The translations under genes and the position numbers were made by a program. From contig OZ251244.1 of NCBI GenBank assembly GCA_965240325.2, positions 868,001-932,000 on the forward strand: 64,000 bases of DNA, written 5' to 3'. The notes beneath the pieces were generated by a model, which saw nothing but the letters and a program-made list of their open reading frames with translations, did no database searches and was not told where the DNA came from. This stretch comes from Rebecca billardiae RCC1528 (lineage: Eukaryota; Haptophyta). Of this stretch, positions 1-12,739 are shown in pieces (position 1 is the stretch's first letter; each line of letters opens with the position of its first letter).

Positions 1-76
1 TCCGGTGCTCAGGTCGCTCAGCCGCCTCCGCCTCCGCCACCCCGTCCCGTCTCCTGCGCGCGCGGCGCCGGCGCAG

Positions 77-424
77 GCGACGATCCGGCAGCGGTGGGAG
101 ATCAAGTCTGACCGGGACATGCCGACGTCGGTGCGGCTGGCGGCGGGCGGGCTGGCGGGCCTCCTCGCGCAGTCAGCCACGTACCCACTCGACATTGTGC
201 GACGGAGGATGCAGGTGGCGCGCAGCGGCGGCGACGCGGGGCGCGAGGCGTGGACCGCGCTCATGCGCCGCATCCTCGTCGAGGAGGGGCTGATCCGTGG
301 GCTGTACAAGGGGCTCTCGATGAACTGGCTCAAGTCGCCGATCGCGATCGCCGTCTCCTTCACCGTCAACGACTCGCTCAAGTACAAGCTGCTTGCGTCG
401 CACGAGGAGGCGGCCGGGCGCTAG
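77..424 (+). CDS. Mitochondrial carrier, SLC25A42 (CoA/PAP transporter)-like, 3' end only
   Basis: This is the last exon of an inner-membrane carrier whose upstream part lies outside the window. An acceptor AG at 75-76, after a C-rich tract, opens a frame that runs to the stop at 422-424. The exon encodes the third carrier repeat: the signature PLDIVRRRMQV, then a matrix helix and the closing segment GLYKGLSMNWLKSPIAIAVS, which closely resembles the end of animal SLC25A42, the mitochondrial coenzyme A carrier. Members of this family exchange CoA for adenine nucleotides across the inner mitochondrial membrane. The carrier fold is clear. The CoA subfamily rests on the RRRMQ and KGLSMNW motifs; related ADP/ATP-type carriers cannot be excluded without the first two repeats. 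Confidence 0.85.
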   Translation, partial: ATIRQRWEIKSDRDMPTSVRLAAGGLAGLLAQSATYPLDIVRRRMQVARSGGDAGREAWTALMRRILVEEGLIRGLYKGLSMNWLKSPIAIAVSFTVNDSLKYKLLASHEEAAGR

Positions 425-2496
<2,072 letters not shown>

Positions 2497-2714
2497 TATA
2501 CATATTCTGGTGAACACAGCTTTAAACAATTTTAATTCGTGACAAAGCCCTGGGAGACCCAGCTCCGACCCCCTTTAATTGGGTGTCACCTACTGCTGTC
2601 CAAAGTAATACCGGAGTAGGAATACGAAGAATGGGGCCTCAAACGTTTTTTGATTAGGCACGCCTCGGGAATCGAGAACGCATGTCGTTACCTTTTTGAG
2701 CGCGCGCTATAGGG

Positions 2715-4259
2715 ATGTCGTTGCGATTCCCACAAATCTGGCGGCGATCTTACGGTACCCCCTACCCGGTACCGCCTTTACGCCCTTCCCCAAACTCCCG
2801 CCTCGACGAGGGCGACGAGAGTGTCTTCACCGCCGTGCTCGACATGGCCGCGTCGGCTGGCGATGTCGTGCACGAGATCGATTTGTTCGTGCTGTACGCG
2901 GCGTGTGTCGTGCAGATGAGGAAGCGGAGCGCGGCGGCGTGCGCGCAGTTCGCCAACGTGCGTGCAGCCCTGGCCATTCTCATTCGCCGGTACCGCGGCG
3001 TGGGCGACGCGGGCGGCGCGCGCATTTCGGACGCGCTGTCCAAACACGTCGCGCGCTGGGACGAGCGCGTCGCCGGGCTGCGCGCGTCCGAACTGCGCGA
3101 CGAGCCGTTTGTCGAGCTGGCGCGTCTCGCCGTGCAGCCGCACGACGCCACGCGTTCGGGCGCGCGCGCGCCCGCGGCCTCGCACCCAAGCTGCGAGACG
3201 CCGGCGGCGCTCGACGCGTGCCTCGCGCAGCTGCGCGCGCGGCTGGCGAGCACGCTGAACGACGTGGACGAGGCGCGCAACGCGGAGCGTCGCGACACAC
3301 GCCGCGCGCAACGAGCCGCCCCGCGCGTGGCGCGCGACCCCGCCGCGACCGACGCGGTCGCGCGCCAACACGGCGCGCGGCGGCAGCAGCGCGCACGACG
3401 CACGCGCAACCCCACGCGCCGGCCAGAGCTGCAGCTGCTGCACGACTACCACGCGTCGACGGGCGGCTTCCGCGTGGCGAACAGCATGCGCCTCGCCGCG
3501 CGCCCGCCCGACGCGCCGGATCACGCCGCCACGGTCGTGGAGGTCAAGGCGGACATTCGCGCGTGCGCGGAGCTCACCGACGCGGACGTGGCGCGCGTCA
3601 CGGGGGCGTTCGCGCGCGCGGACGGCGCGGTCACGATGCACGTGTGCGGCGCGTGCGGCATTCGCGACCCGACGATCGCGTACACGCGCAGCGTGCCGCT
3701 CGCCGCGCGGCCCGGCGGGGACGGCTCGATGGTGCAGCAGCACGAGGTCGTGCGCGGCGCGGCGTGGTTGATCGCCGCGCACGGCCTGCTTGACGCCGCG
3801 GGCCGCGCCTCGCGCGCGCGCGACGAGGCGATCGCCCCGGTCAACCACATCGCGCACGAGGGGAAGCTCGAGCGCGCGGGGGCCCTCGCGCCGGGCATCG
3901 CGCCGCAGCTCCACCGGGCGGGCACCTTCCGCGCGCGCCTCGAGCGCTGCCGCGTGCACGACATGGCCTTCGAGAAGTCGGGCAGCGTGCCCGCATCGCT
4001 CGCGCAGCGCGCCGTGGACCTCGAGCTCACGCACGAGCGCGCGGTGAAGAACAACTTCCCAAGCATGCTGTTCTCGGCTGAGCTGGCCACGCTGTTGCTG
4101 GTCGGTCAGTTCTGCGGCGCGATGGACGAGACCTTGATCAGGCCGGCCGCACAGCGCGCGGCGACGCACACGGTCCGCGGCGCCCCGCGGTTCGTCTCCG
4201 AGCCCCGGCCGGCCGACTGGGTCGGCGACGATGTGTACGGCGCGCGCGCGCAGCATTGA
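2715..4259 (+). CDS. Uncharacterised protein with a Cys-pair motif
   Basis: A single open frame of 514 codons, of which 2715 is the first ATG. I do not recognise the family. The N-terminal 90 residues look helical. The middle is Arg/Ala-rich and charged. Around residue 309 there is a CGACGIRDPTIAYTRSVPL block, a closely spaced Cys pair followed by a Tyr-containing segment; this shape recalls short Cys motifs found beside Helitron/PIF1-type helicases in algae, but no helicase domain follows. A C-terminal hydrophobic helix reads NNFPSMLFSAELATLLLVG. Codon use matches its neighbours. A gene is likely; any link to a mobile element is speculation. An AT-rich patch at 4315-4375, with AATAAA-like sequence near 4367, may mark the 3' end. 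Confidence 0.5.
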   Translation: MSLRFPQIWRRSYGTPYPVPPLRPSPNSRLDEGDESVFTAVLDMAASAGDVVHEIDLFVLYAACVVQMRKRSAAACAQFANVRAALAILIRRYRGVGDAGGARISDALSKHVARWDERVAGLRASELRDEPFVELARLAVQPHDATRSGARAPAASHPSCETPAALDACLAQLRARLASTLNDVDEARNAERRDTRRAQRAAPRVARDPAATDAVARQHGARRQQRARRTRNPTRRPELQLLHDYHASTGGFRVANSMRLAARPPDAPDHAATVVEVKADIRACAELTDADVARVTGAFARADGAVTMHVCGACGIRDPTIAYTRSVPLAARPGGDGSMVQQHEVVRGAAWLIAAHGLLDAAGRASRARDEAIAPVNHIAHEGKLERAGALAPGIAPQLHRAGTFRARLERCRVHDMAFEKSGSVPASLAQRAVDLELTHERAVKNNFPSMLFSAELATLLLVGQFCGAMDETLIRPAAQRAATHTVRGAPRFVSEPRPADWVGDDVYGARAQH

Positions 4260-7200
4260 TGTCGTCGATTCGCGGGATGATGTCGTGCTCAGTGCGTCGC
4301 AACACAGAGCAATTTGTTATATTATATAAATATTTATATTTATAATACATATCATGAATATACTCAGAATAAAAAGCACAGGTGATGCATCAGTCGGCAG
4401 ACCGACACACGTGCCGCCACTGGCTGACACGCGATTGCTCGCACGGCCGCTAAGCAGGCGGCGTTGCGATGATCCGTAATACCCCGCCCCACAGGTCACC
4501 GACCGCAAGCGCACACCAACTCGCCTACGGTGTGACGGCACGCACACGCACGGCGCACATCAGCCTGCATGCAGTCGCTGTAGATTGGCGCACCGGGACA
4601 ATCTGATCGTCCGATCCCCGGCACACCGTCGCGGCGCTCACAGAATACGTTCGCATCGGGTGGGTATTGGAGAGTGGAGACCGTCGCAATCTTGAACGAT
4701 CGTATGCGAGCTTTTATCATGAGCGCGGGCGCCAAAACAAGCGAGGCACGGGGCGGTCATGAATTATTGCAAGATTGTCGATTCACTCGCTCCCATCACA
4801 TCCAACCCATTCCTCATCAGGCGACAAATAATGGCAAATCCTGAATATCGGCATCCATATATTTCACAGCACGTATGCATTCCGCGACGCAGCGGCTCCG
4901 TTGCAGGAAATAGCCGCTAGCCACAGATGTGCGATGCCACCACCTCATCGACAGTCACTGCCCGGCTCGCGTAACTGTCGTACCACAACTTACCACAAGA
5001 CGATCGGAACTTCACACAACACATTGCGGCCGCCCCCTGAATATATTATAAGATTATATTGAATATTAATACGCCATATTATAGCACTATTAGCAGCGCG
5101 CGACTCTAATAGTCTCAATCGGCGCCCGTCGCCGCGCTGTGTTCGACCAGCCCCACCGGGACAAGGCCGCTAGGCCCCCGCTGTTTATGGGCCTCTGCCG
5201 GTAGCACACGGCGCGCGTGCGCGTGACTCAGATAGTAGGTGGGTCCCTCCCAACTGGGGCGATATTCTGGCGCACTCAGAATGACGTCCTAGATTTTGTC
5301 TCTCACCCAGAATCGACGCCATAAATGCGTCCCATCGGGGCGGAGCAAAAGTTTCGACCTCAAAACCTACTCCGCGTGCCGTCGCGCGGCCGAGCGCGCG
5401 CGCGCCGCGCCAGTAGTGTCACATAGAGATTTTGCGAAGCGTCACTTCATGGTTATGGTGGCTAGATGGCGACATGCGATCGGAATTACTTATTGACAAC
5501 CGTTGACACCCGACCGAACCATTTTATGAAGCAAAGAGTGGGGCTCTATGCTGTGCGCTGATACCTCCAACAAACTACAGCAAGATCGAGCATAATACTC
5601 ACTTCATATATAGCCACTTACCCGTATATAGTATGCGTGTTACCCACTTTATATTGACCGTGGATGCGGTTCACTATATATTCAAATTCGTTCCGATATG
5701 TGGGTACGTTTGTTGGGTCATCGAATAGGCGCCGCGCGACGCGGACACAGGCAACCCGGGCCGCAACCGGACTGCCTGCGAGTGGCAGTGTTTGTGGCGG
5801 GCTGCGTGCCGAGGCACACACCATCGCCCGCCACCGAGCATGCCACCGTCGTCACACGGGAGCCCTCCGCCGTCGAGGCTGGACTATCAGCCAACGCCAC
5901 CGCCGGAGCTTGCCGCGTTCGGCGGCTTCCGTGCTCGTACTCCGCGTGTCACCGGTCGTCGTATGCCCACCCGCGTGAGGCCGCCACCAGTCCATGACTA
6001 CCGCAGCTGCAGCCCATGCCGCCGACGATGCCTCCTACCATCTTCTCGCCAGGCAGCAATACGATAGGTTCACCGACGCTGCTGCTAGGCTGAGAGCACT
6101 CAGCCAGTTGGCCGGCGAGACGTCAGATGGTTGAGCTGCTGGCCTAGCCATCACGTTGCGGCTTCCGCTCGCTCAAGTACACCCAACGTGACGACGAGAA
6201 CGTGCCGGGCAATCATCAGACATGCGTCTGAGGGGTCTACTACGCCTAGCCGTAGAGTTGCTGAGTACGAGTCTTCGCAGACCACAAGCGGAACGAGTGG
6301 GACCACCCAGTGGCAGGAGCAACAGCGTGGGGTGGCACCCGCGCCTGTCAACGCGACCGCGTTCTGTCAAGAATGGACCCATATCCTGCGACCACCCTCG
6401 AGCACCACAGGCTGTGCCCACACTCGGCATAGGGAAGGATCGCTGAGCGCCTGCTGCCGCTGTCAAAGGCCCTGCTGATCTTCCTGGCGCTGGATCGTGC
6501 ACACGGATGGCAAGTCGGCGTGCTCGCCGCACATCGCGGCGGCTTCTCAGCATCCCAAGTCCTCAGTGCACCCATCCTAGGCCTGCTGGTCGATGATTGG
6601 TACCAACCCCCACCAAACACGCCCTCTCGGAAGTCGCCAATCGCTTACATGGCTCCCCGAGAGCCCGGGGCTGGCTGTCGTGCGTTCTCACGAGCAGCTT
6701 GCGCACAGCCCAAATGTCACCTTCACGGTGCGTTGAGCTGCTCAAGATGGCGGGAGCGTCAAGAGCATGCCCGTGCACGACACTGACCCATGCCTCCCGT
6801 CGCCTGACCCGCATGTGGCAAAAACTGACCCTGCTCGAAGGCACGGGTCGAACACCCGCCGATCGATTCAAGTTGTCTGTACGCGTCTAGCCGGGCGAGA
6901 GTCAAACATGCGGGCACGTGCCAGGCGGGGGATGTGTGACCACGGATCCCATCCGTGAGCACGCGCAAAGCGCTGGAGCGCGCGATAGGTGTTGGCTGTG
7001 GTCTACCCGACACACGGCGGCTCGGTCGCGCTGGAGAGGCGCTCCGACATCGTCGGGAGCGTTCAGATCGGACCTCGGCCGGCGGCCCGGCGATTTTCCC
7101 GAGCCGCGCCCCGCGCGAAAAGAAATCCGGCGAGAAAACCCGGTAAATGTTTAAAAGACCGCTGGAAAATCGCCAGGGACCCACCTACTGAGATAGCCGC

Positions 7201-7468
7201 GCAGACGTCGTCGTCACCTAAGAGCCCGGAGGCCGGAGGTTATTACTGGCAGGCACCACACTCCACAGCCTGTTACTATTGAGTATGAGGCCCGCCCGTC
7301 CTGCTAGCTGGGCCTGGCTGGACCGCCCGACCATGAGACCGAGTCCGGTGGCCGGTGGCCGTTAACGCTGCCCGGATCCGCGGGACGCGGGTCGAGAGCG
7401 CACGATCGAGTCGTTCGGCAAGGACACGGCCCCCCTTTTTGGCGCGCGCGGTCCCGATCGCGACGAGA
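4260..7468. other. Gene-poor 3.2 kb with AT-rich patches and broken coding remnants
   Basis: No complete gene is supported. AT-rich stretches lie at 4315-4380, 5035-5085 and 5595-5640. Fragments that read like decayed coding sequence occur at about 6008-6133 (a frame ending in a helical RLRALSQLAGETSDG) and at about 6475-6640, each closed by stops. A perfect 15-bp inverted repeat (AGTAGGTGGGTCCCT at 5234-5248 and its complement at 7175-7189) brackets the fragments. This would fit a decayed DNA transposon, but one 15-bp match at this scale could be chance. Confidence 0.35.
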
Positions 7469-9181
7469 ATGCTGGACCTCACCACAGCCGGCGTGCTCGT
7501 CGCATGCCTCGCTTGCGCACTCGGTGCCCTCGCCGCCCGGGCGCGCGGCAGTCGCGCGCACAAGGATCTCCCGCCGATGGCGCCGCTGAGCATGCTCGAG
7601 GTCATCGCGAACATGTCCAGCTTATCGCAGACGATGTGGGCGCTCGAGCTCAGCCGACGGTTTGGCGCCGTCTTCCGCTTGCGCATGCCCGTGTGGGCCG
7701 ACTTTGTGTTCTGCGGCGACGGCGACCTCGCGCGGCGCATCCTGCTCGACCCGACCACGCGCAAGCCAGAGTTTCTATACAAGATGGCCGAGGGTACGCG
7801 CCGCTCTGGATGGAGGAGGCGCTCGGCTCGCGCGTTTGCCAGCCTCACGCGCCTGGGCTGCGTGCGCGCTCGTGGTGCGCAGGCCTGACCGGTGACTTCC
7901 CCAACATCTTCGCGTACCGCGACAACTCGACGCACTCCGCGTGGGCGCGCGCGCGCAAGGGCGCCGTGCCAGCGTTCCAGCCGAAGAACCTGCAGGGCCT
8001 GCGCGACGTGTGCTGCGCGCGCATGGAGCGCTGGGTGCGTGACGTGCTCGAGCCCGCGGTCGGTCGGGCAGAGGGCGTGGAGATCCCGTACCACATGCTC
8101 CGCGTCGTGATCGGCGCGATCTGCGAGGCCGGCTTCGGCTACGACCCGAGCGCCGCCGAGTGCGACGCGGCCCTCGGCGCGATCGACGAGCTCTCGAAGG
8201 AATTCTTCCTGCGGCGCACGGCGAACCCGCTGCGCGGCGCGTACGCGTGGGCGACGCTGAGCGGCCGCTCGGCCGCGCGCGCGCGCGGCAGCCTGCTCGA
8301 CTTCACCGGGCGCATGCTCGCGCGCTACCGCGCGCTGCCGGACGCCGAGCGCGCCGCGCGCGCGCACACGCTGATCGGGCTCGTCGACGCGAACGCAGGC
8401 TACCCGACTGACGACCACCGGCTGGCCGACCTGATGATCTACCTGATCGGTGTGCGCGCGCGGCGCGACGCACCGCGCGCCGAGAGGGCCCGGCCAGCCC
8501 CTGAGCCCGCCGCGCCCTCCTCCGCCCGCGCCCGCCGCCGCGCCGCCGCGCCGCCGCGCCGCAGCCGGGCACGACACGACTGCGTACCAACTGTCGTGGG
8601 TGCTGCACGCGCTGGCCAAGCACCCGGAGGCACAGGTCGAGCTGCGCGCCGCGCTGCGCGAGGCGAAGGAGGCCGGGGTGGACCCGTCGGTGAAGTGCAG
8701 GGAGCTGCACGCCGTCGTGCGCGAGACGATGCGGCTCAACTGCGTCGCGTCGGGCGGCTCGATGCGCCAGCCGATGCGCGACTTTGCCACCGCGGACGGG
8801 CGCACGGTGCCGGCGGGCTCGATCGTGTGGGTGAACTTCATGGCGTGCTTCCGGAACAAGGACGCGTTCGAGCAGCCGGACGAGTGGAGGCCCGAGCGCT
8901 GGCTGCGCGCCGACGGCGGCGCGCAGACCGGCGCCGCCGCCGACGGCGCCGCCCCCGACATCGCGCCGGACCCGACCGCCATCTTCCCGTTCTCGCTCGG
9001 CCGGCGCAACTGCATCGGGCAGGCGCTCGCCATGTCCGAGCTGCTCGGCACGCTGCCGCTGCTGATCGGCCGGTACCGCTGGGAGGTGGAGACGGAGCCG
9101 GAGCCGCAGCACTTCCTTACCTTCAAGCCGATCGGCCTGCGGCTGCGCGCGACGCGCGTCTCGGACTCGAGGCAAGGGTAG
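7469..9181 (+). CDS. Cytochrome P450 monooxygenase
   Basis: This is a haem-thiolate monooxygenase with an N-terminal membrane anchor (residues about 2-25, LDLTTAGVLVACLACALGAL), as in ER-bound P450s. Exons are 7469-7793, 7883-8449 and 8565-9181, with introns of 89 and 115 bp; the joined product is 502 aa, the usual P450 length. The second junction rebuilds the I-helix oxygen-activation motif AGHDTT. The other signatures follow in order: the ExxR pair in ETMR, the PERF-type RPERWL, and the haem loop FSLGRRNCIG with the cysteine ligand. The substrate and CYP family cannot be assigned by eye; the layout is most like fatty-acid or sterol-type eukaryotic P450s. The start ATG at 7469 is chosen because it begins directly at the anchor. 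Confidence 0.93.
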
Positions 9182-9435
9182 TGCTGTCCCCCGTCCTGCA
9201 GGTCTGTCAGCAGGAACAATGGTCAATGCAGATCGAACGCTGATGAGCACAGTATTCATGTAAACTTTGCCTGTATTGTATATCATGTTGACGAGTCGTT
9301 GACGAACGGTTGACGAACTTGTTACTTGAGGCAGGAATCAAGGTCATCAACCGAGATGCTGCCGCAGTGAGCCAAACAGTGGAACAAGGGATTTCCGGAC
9401 GGCTCGTGGATGCGCAGGGCGCGCGCGCTGGCACC

Positions 9436-11482
9436 ATGACGGCGCAGCAGGCAAGGCAGGATTACATCGACCTGTGCAAGACGGCCAAGTTCGTCGCGAC
9501 CAAGGGCGCCAACGTGCAAGCCGGGTACGAGAGCCTGCAGCAGGTCTCCGCCTGCAAGCTCAGCTTGGAGTGCGATCGCGGCGCACACCTTGGCGGCGGC
9601 AAGACGCGCAGGCTGCTGACGGGCTTCGCCGAGGGAGAGCCACTGGGCGCGGCCTCGATCGTGCTCAAAGACGACCTCGACCTCGACGACTCCGAGCTCG
9701 AGAGCTGGAGGGCCGCCTTCTGGGAGTACGGCTGCCACACGGCTCACGGCCACCTCGTCCTGACGGTCACCATCCGCAACTTCTCGCACTGGGCCAAGTC
9801 CAAGGCCTGCCGGGATGAGGTGCGGGGTGTGAAGCCGGGCCGGCTCTTCGTGTACCTCGAGCACCCGCCCCTCGACACCTTCACGCACCCGGGCCGCGGC
9901 TTCATCGTCGCACTGGACGCGCAGAGCAACAGAGCGTCCACGACCGTCGATGACGGGTACGGGTACCTGTTCTATTACGAGGGCTCGTGGTACGAGGGGG
10001 AGATCCAGGTGCGGCCCGGCGTGAGGGGGAGCCGTCTCGCGAGTGCGTCCGGGCCGGCGCTCGCGCCGCGAGTCGCGCGTGCTGCTGGCCCGCAGCCCCC
10101 CATCTCCCCACCCGCTGGCTCCCACCCACTCCCTACTCACTTGGCGCACGCGTGCGCATGCATGCGCACATCATCTCGTATCTCTCAGGATGGCGTCAAA
10201 CACGGCCAGGGCACGCTTACCTGGGCAGACGGCGCCGTGTACGCGGGCAAGTGGGAGGTGCGCCCACGTGCGCCGGGCGCGCGCAGGCGCCGCGCACGCG
10301 CACGGACGACGGAGCCGCTCCGCCCAGCCGGCTGCCCCCGGGAGCGCGTGCTGACGCTGAGAACCTCGCCATCCGCCCTCCTCCTCCATCCGCCCTCCTC
10401 CTCCCGCCCGGGCGTATTACCTGCTTCCCTGCTCGGGGCCGGCGCGTGCACGACAGGCTGGCAAGAAGCATGGTAGCGGCACGTACATCTGGGCAAATGG
10501 TGACAAGTACGCGGGCGAGTACAAGGTGCGCCCCATGCTTGGCGGCCGCGCGCAGGCGCTGGCGGGCAGCGCACGCGGAGTGGCGCCATCACTCTGCGCT
10601 CGAGCGGCTGACGCACGCCTGCACCCCGCGCGGCCTCTCGCCTCGCCGCCCTGCCGTGCGCCGACCACAGGACGGCGCCCACCACGGCCGGGGCACGTAC
10701 ACCTGGGCAGATGGCCGGAAGTACGTAGGCGACTTTCAGGTGAGTCCACTTCTGGCGAGTGCGTGCGCGAAGCGCAGGGCGGCGTGACGTCGAGCGCCCT
10801 GACTGAGCGCGTCCCATGCGCATCACGGTGCGCTCGTCACAGCAAAACAAGAAGCACGGCCTAGGCAAGCTGTACTACGCAGATGGCTCCAAGTACGTGG
10901 GGGAGTACAAGGTGCGCCCTCGCACACCCGTCGCAAGCGCGCGCGGCGGCGCGCCAGCAACTGGCGGCGCGCCATCCAGTCCCACCGCGTGCAGTGCGCT
11001 GACTGACCGGCGTGCGCGCGCGGCGAACACCGCAGGACGACAAGAAGCACGGCCAGGGTATGTTCGTCTCGCCTGATGGCAGCACGCAGGCAGGCGAGTG
11101 GGAGGTGCGCGGCGCGCGTGCGCACGCGCACTGCGTGTCGATCGAGCGCAACCCGAGCGCATGTCGAGCGGATGGCTGCTGAGAGCACGAGCGCCTTTGC
11201 TCCCCTGACTGATTCGTGCGCATTGCTGCTGATACGCCGTGCTGCGACCGCTCCACCATGCGCCCGCCGATGGCACAGGAAGGCAAGTATGTCGTCACGA
11301 AGTATCAGCCGGCAGGAACCAATGCTGAGCAGCCGCAAATGGCGATTGCTGCTGATGTCGCGGCCGTGGGCGCCACGCCCACGACTGCGGAGCAAGCGAC
11401 GACCATGCCGCGTGCGAAGGCGACGACTGGTGCGAGCACGCCGACGACGCCGACTACGATTGTCATCACGACGACAGTGTAG
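9436..11482 (+). CDS. MORN-repeat protein, one exon per repeat
   Basis: Seven exons: 9436-10008, 10189-10257, 10457-10525, 10671-10739, 10843-10911, 11036-11104 and 11279-11482, giving 373 aa. Exons 2-6 are each exactly 69 bp (23 codons), all introns are phase 0, and each exon holds one MORN unit of the form KKHGxGxYxWADGxKYxGEY. The end of exon 1 (DGYGYLFYYEGSWYEGEIQ) resembles a further unit. The N-terminal 190 residues contain a region (GHLVLTVTIRNFSHWAKSKA) that I do not recognise. The C-terminus is Thr/Ala-rich. MORN proteins usually act as scaffolds at membranes or the cytoskeleton, so a flagellar or cortical role is plausible but unproven. ATG 9436 is taken as the start because the frame upstream of it has no ATG. 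Confidence 0.88.
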
Positions 11483-12739
11483 CAGTGCCGCCACCATTAG
11501 TATATAAGTAGCAGCGGCACTCGTCGTGGCATGACTGCTTGACTGCGTCGACCGGATCAACGCGTTACGGTGTGAATCGCCAAGGCACGGCGGATCAGTC
11601 ATGCCCACTGCTCACATTCGGGGGGCACTGGCTAGGCGCCCCGCGTGCACGTCGTCCGGGGCGTGTTACACACCGGTACGACGGCCGATTGTCCCCACGC
11701 GCATTAGGGGGAAGATCTTATGGCAGACTGGCATCACTCCGTGTCGCCGGTGATGACTCTGCCCGCCCGATCCGAGGCCAGACTGAGAATCTTGACCGTC
11801 ATTCCTTGCAGAATAGTGCCGGCGGCCTCCTTCGCCGGGAGCGCGCATATCAAGTGGGCACAGTGTGTAGGCCATGCTCGACGCTCGACGCGACTCTCCG
11901 CGTGCGTGAGTGTGGATGTGCGCTAGTTGACGGCAATGCGGCGCGCGACGTTGAGGCAGATGGCCGCGCTCTTGACGGCGTGTCCGCGAGTGCGGCAGGA
12001 GCGCCGAGTGCAGGAGCGCTTTGGGCGTGGGTCTTCCAGCAAGACGCCTGGCAACGGGTCCAATGGGATGTTGACCGTCGTGGTCGCGTCTGCGGTGCGC
12101 TTGGGCGACGGGCTCATCCTTGCGGGTGCAGAGGTGCGGGCGGGTCGAGGGAGGGTCTTGCGCGCTCGGAGCACCGCCCGTTCCGCGACAGACGCTCGAG
12201 CAATGGCGCCCTCGGAAGATTCAGGGTTGTAGACTTGTAGCTGAGTAACCCCATACGTACACGGCAGCTCTCCTTATTGCTGCTGTACCGGTGTCCGGTG
12301 ACTCCACCGCCAGTCCGTGCTTGCAGCAGCGATGGCGGCCGGTCGCGCGTCATTGCTCGCCCGAGTGGCGATGGCTTCCGGGAGAGGTCAGAGGATCTCC
12401 GCTGGAGAGGATCTCCGCAGAGGGTCAGCTTCGTTGAGATGGCAATGCGATGATGATAATGATCATCATCAGCTCGATCGCGGCCGATCACGGCGCGGCG
12501 ATGAACTAGACGCTGAGCCGATGACCGGATCAGCCTGTGGTGGCATCTTGTTGGAGAGTCTCACGAATCATGACGGGACTCACTAGTCAAGCTGTGACTA
12601 CAACTTTTCGCGTATACCATGCCGCTTACATGCCGACAAGCCATGACGCAATATGATCATGCCTTTGCAATCTCAACGACAACAGTCCGTGGGCGTGGTT
12701 AGTGGCCTGACCGGCCGCGACATCGTGCGCCACGTGGCG
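11483..12739. other. Intergenic between the converging MORN and vault-like genes
   Basis: No convincing gene. A minus-strand frame at 11923-12174 reads a basic, Pro/Thr-rich 83-residue peptide with plausible composition but no partner exon and no recognisable domain. Plus-strand frames here look random. A short ATGATGATAATGATCATCATC tract near 12450 is simple sequence. The two flanking genes converge, so both 3' ends lie in this stretch. Confidence 0.4.
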
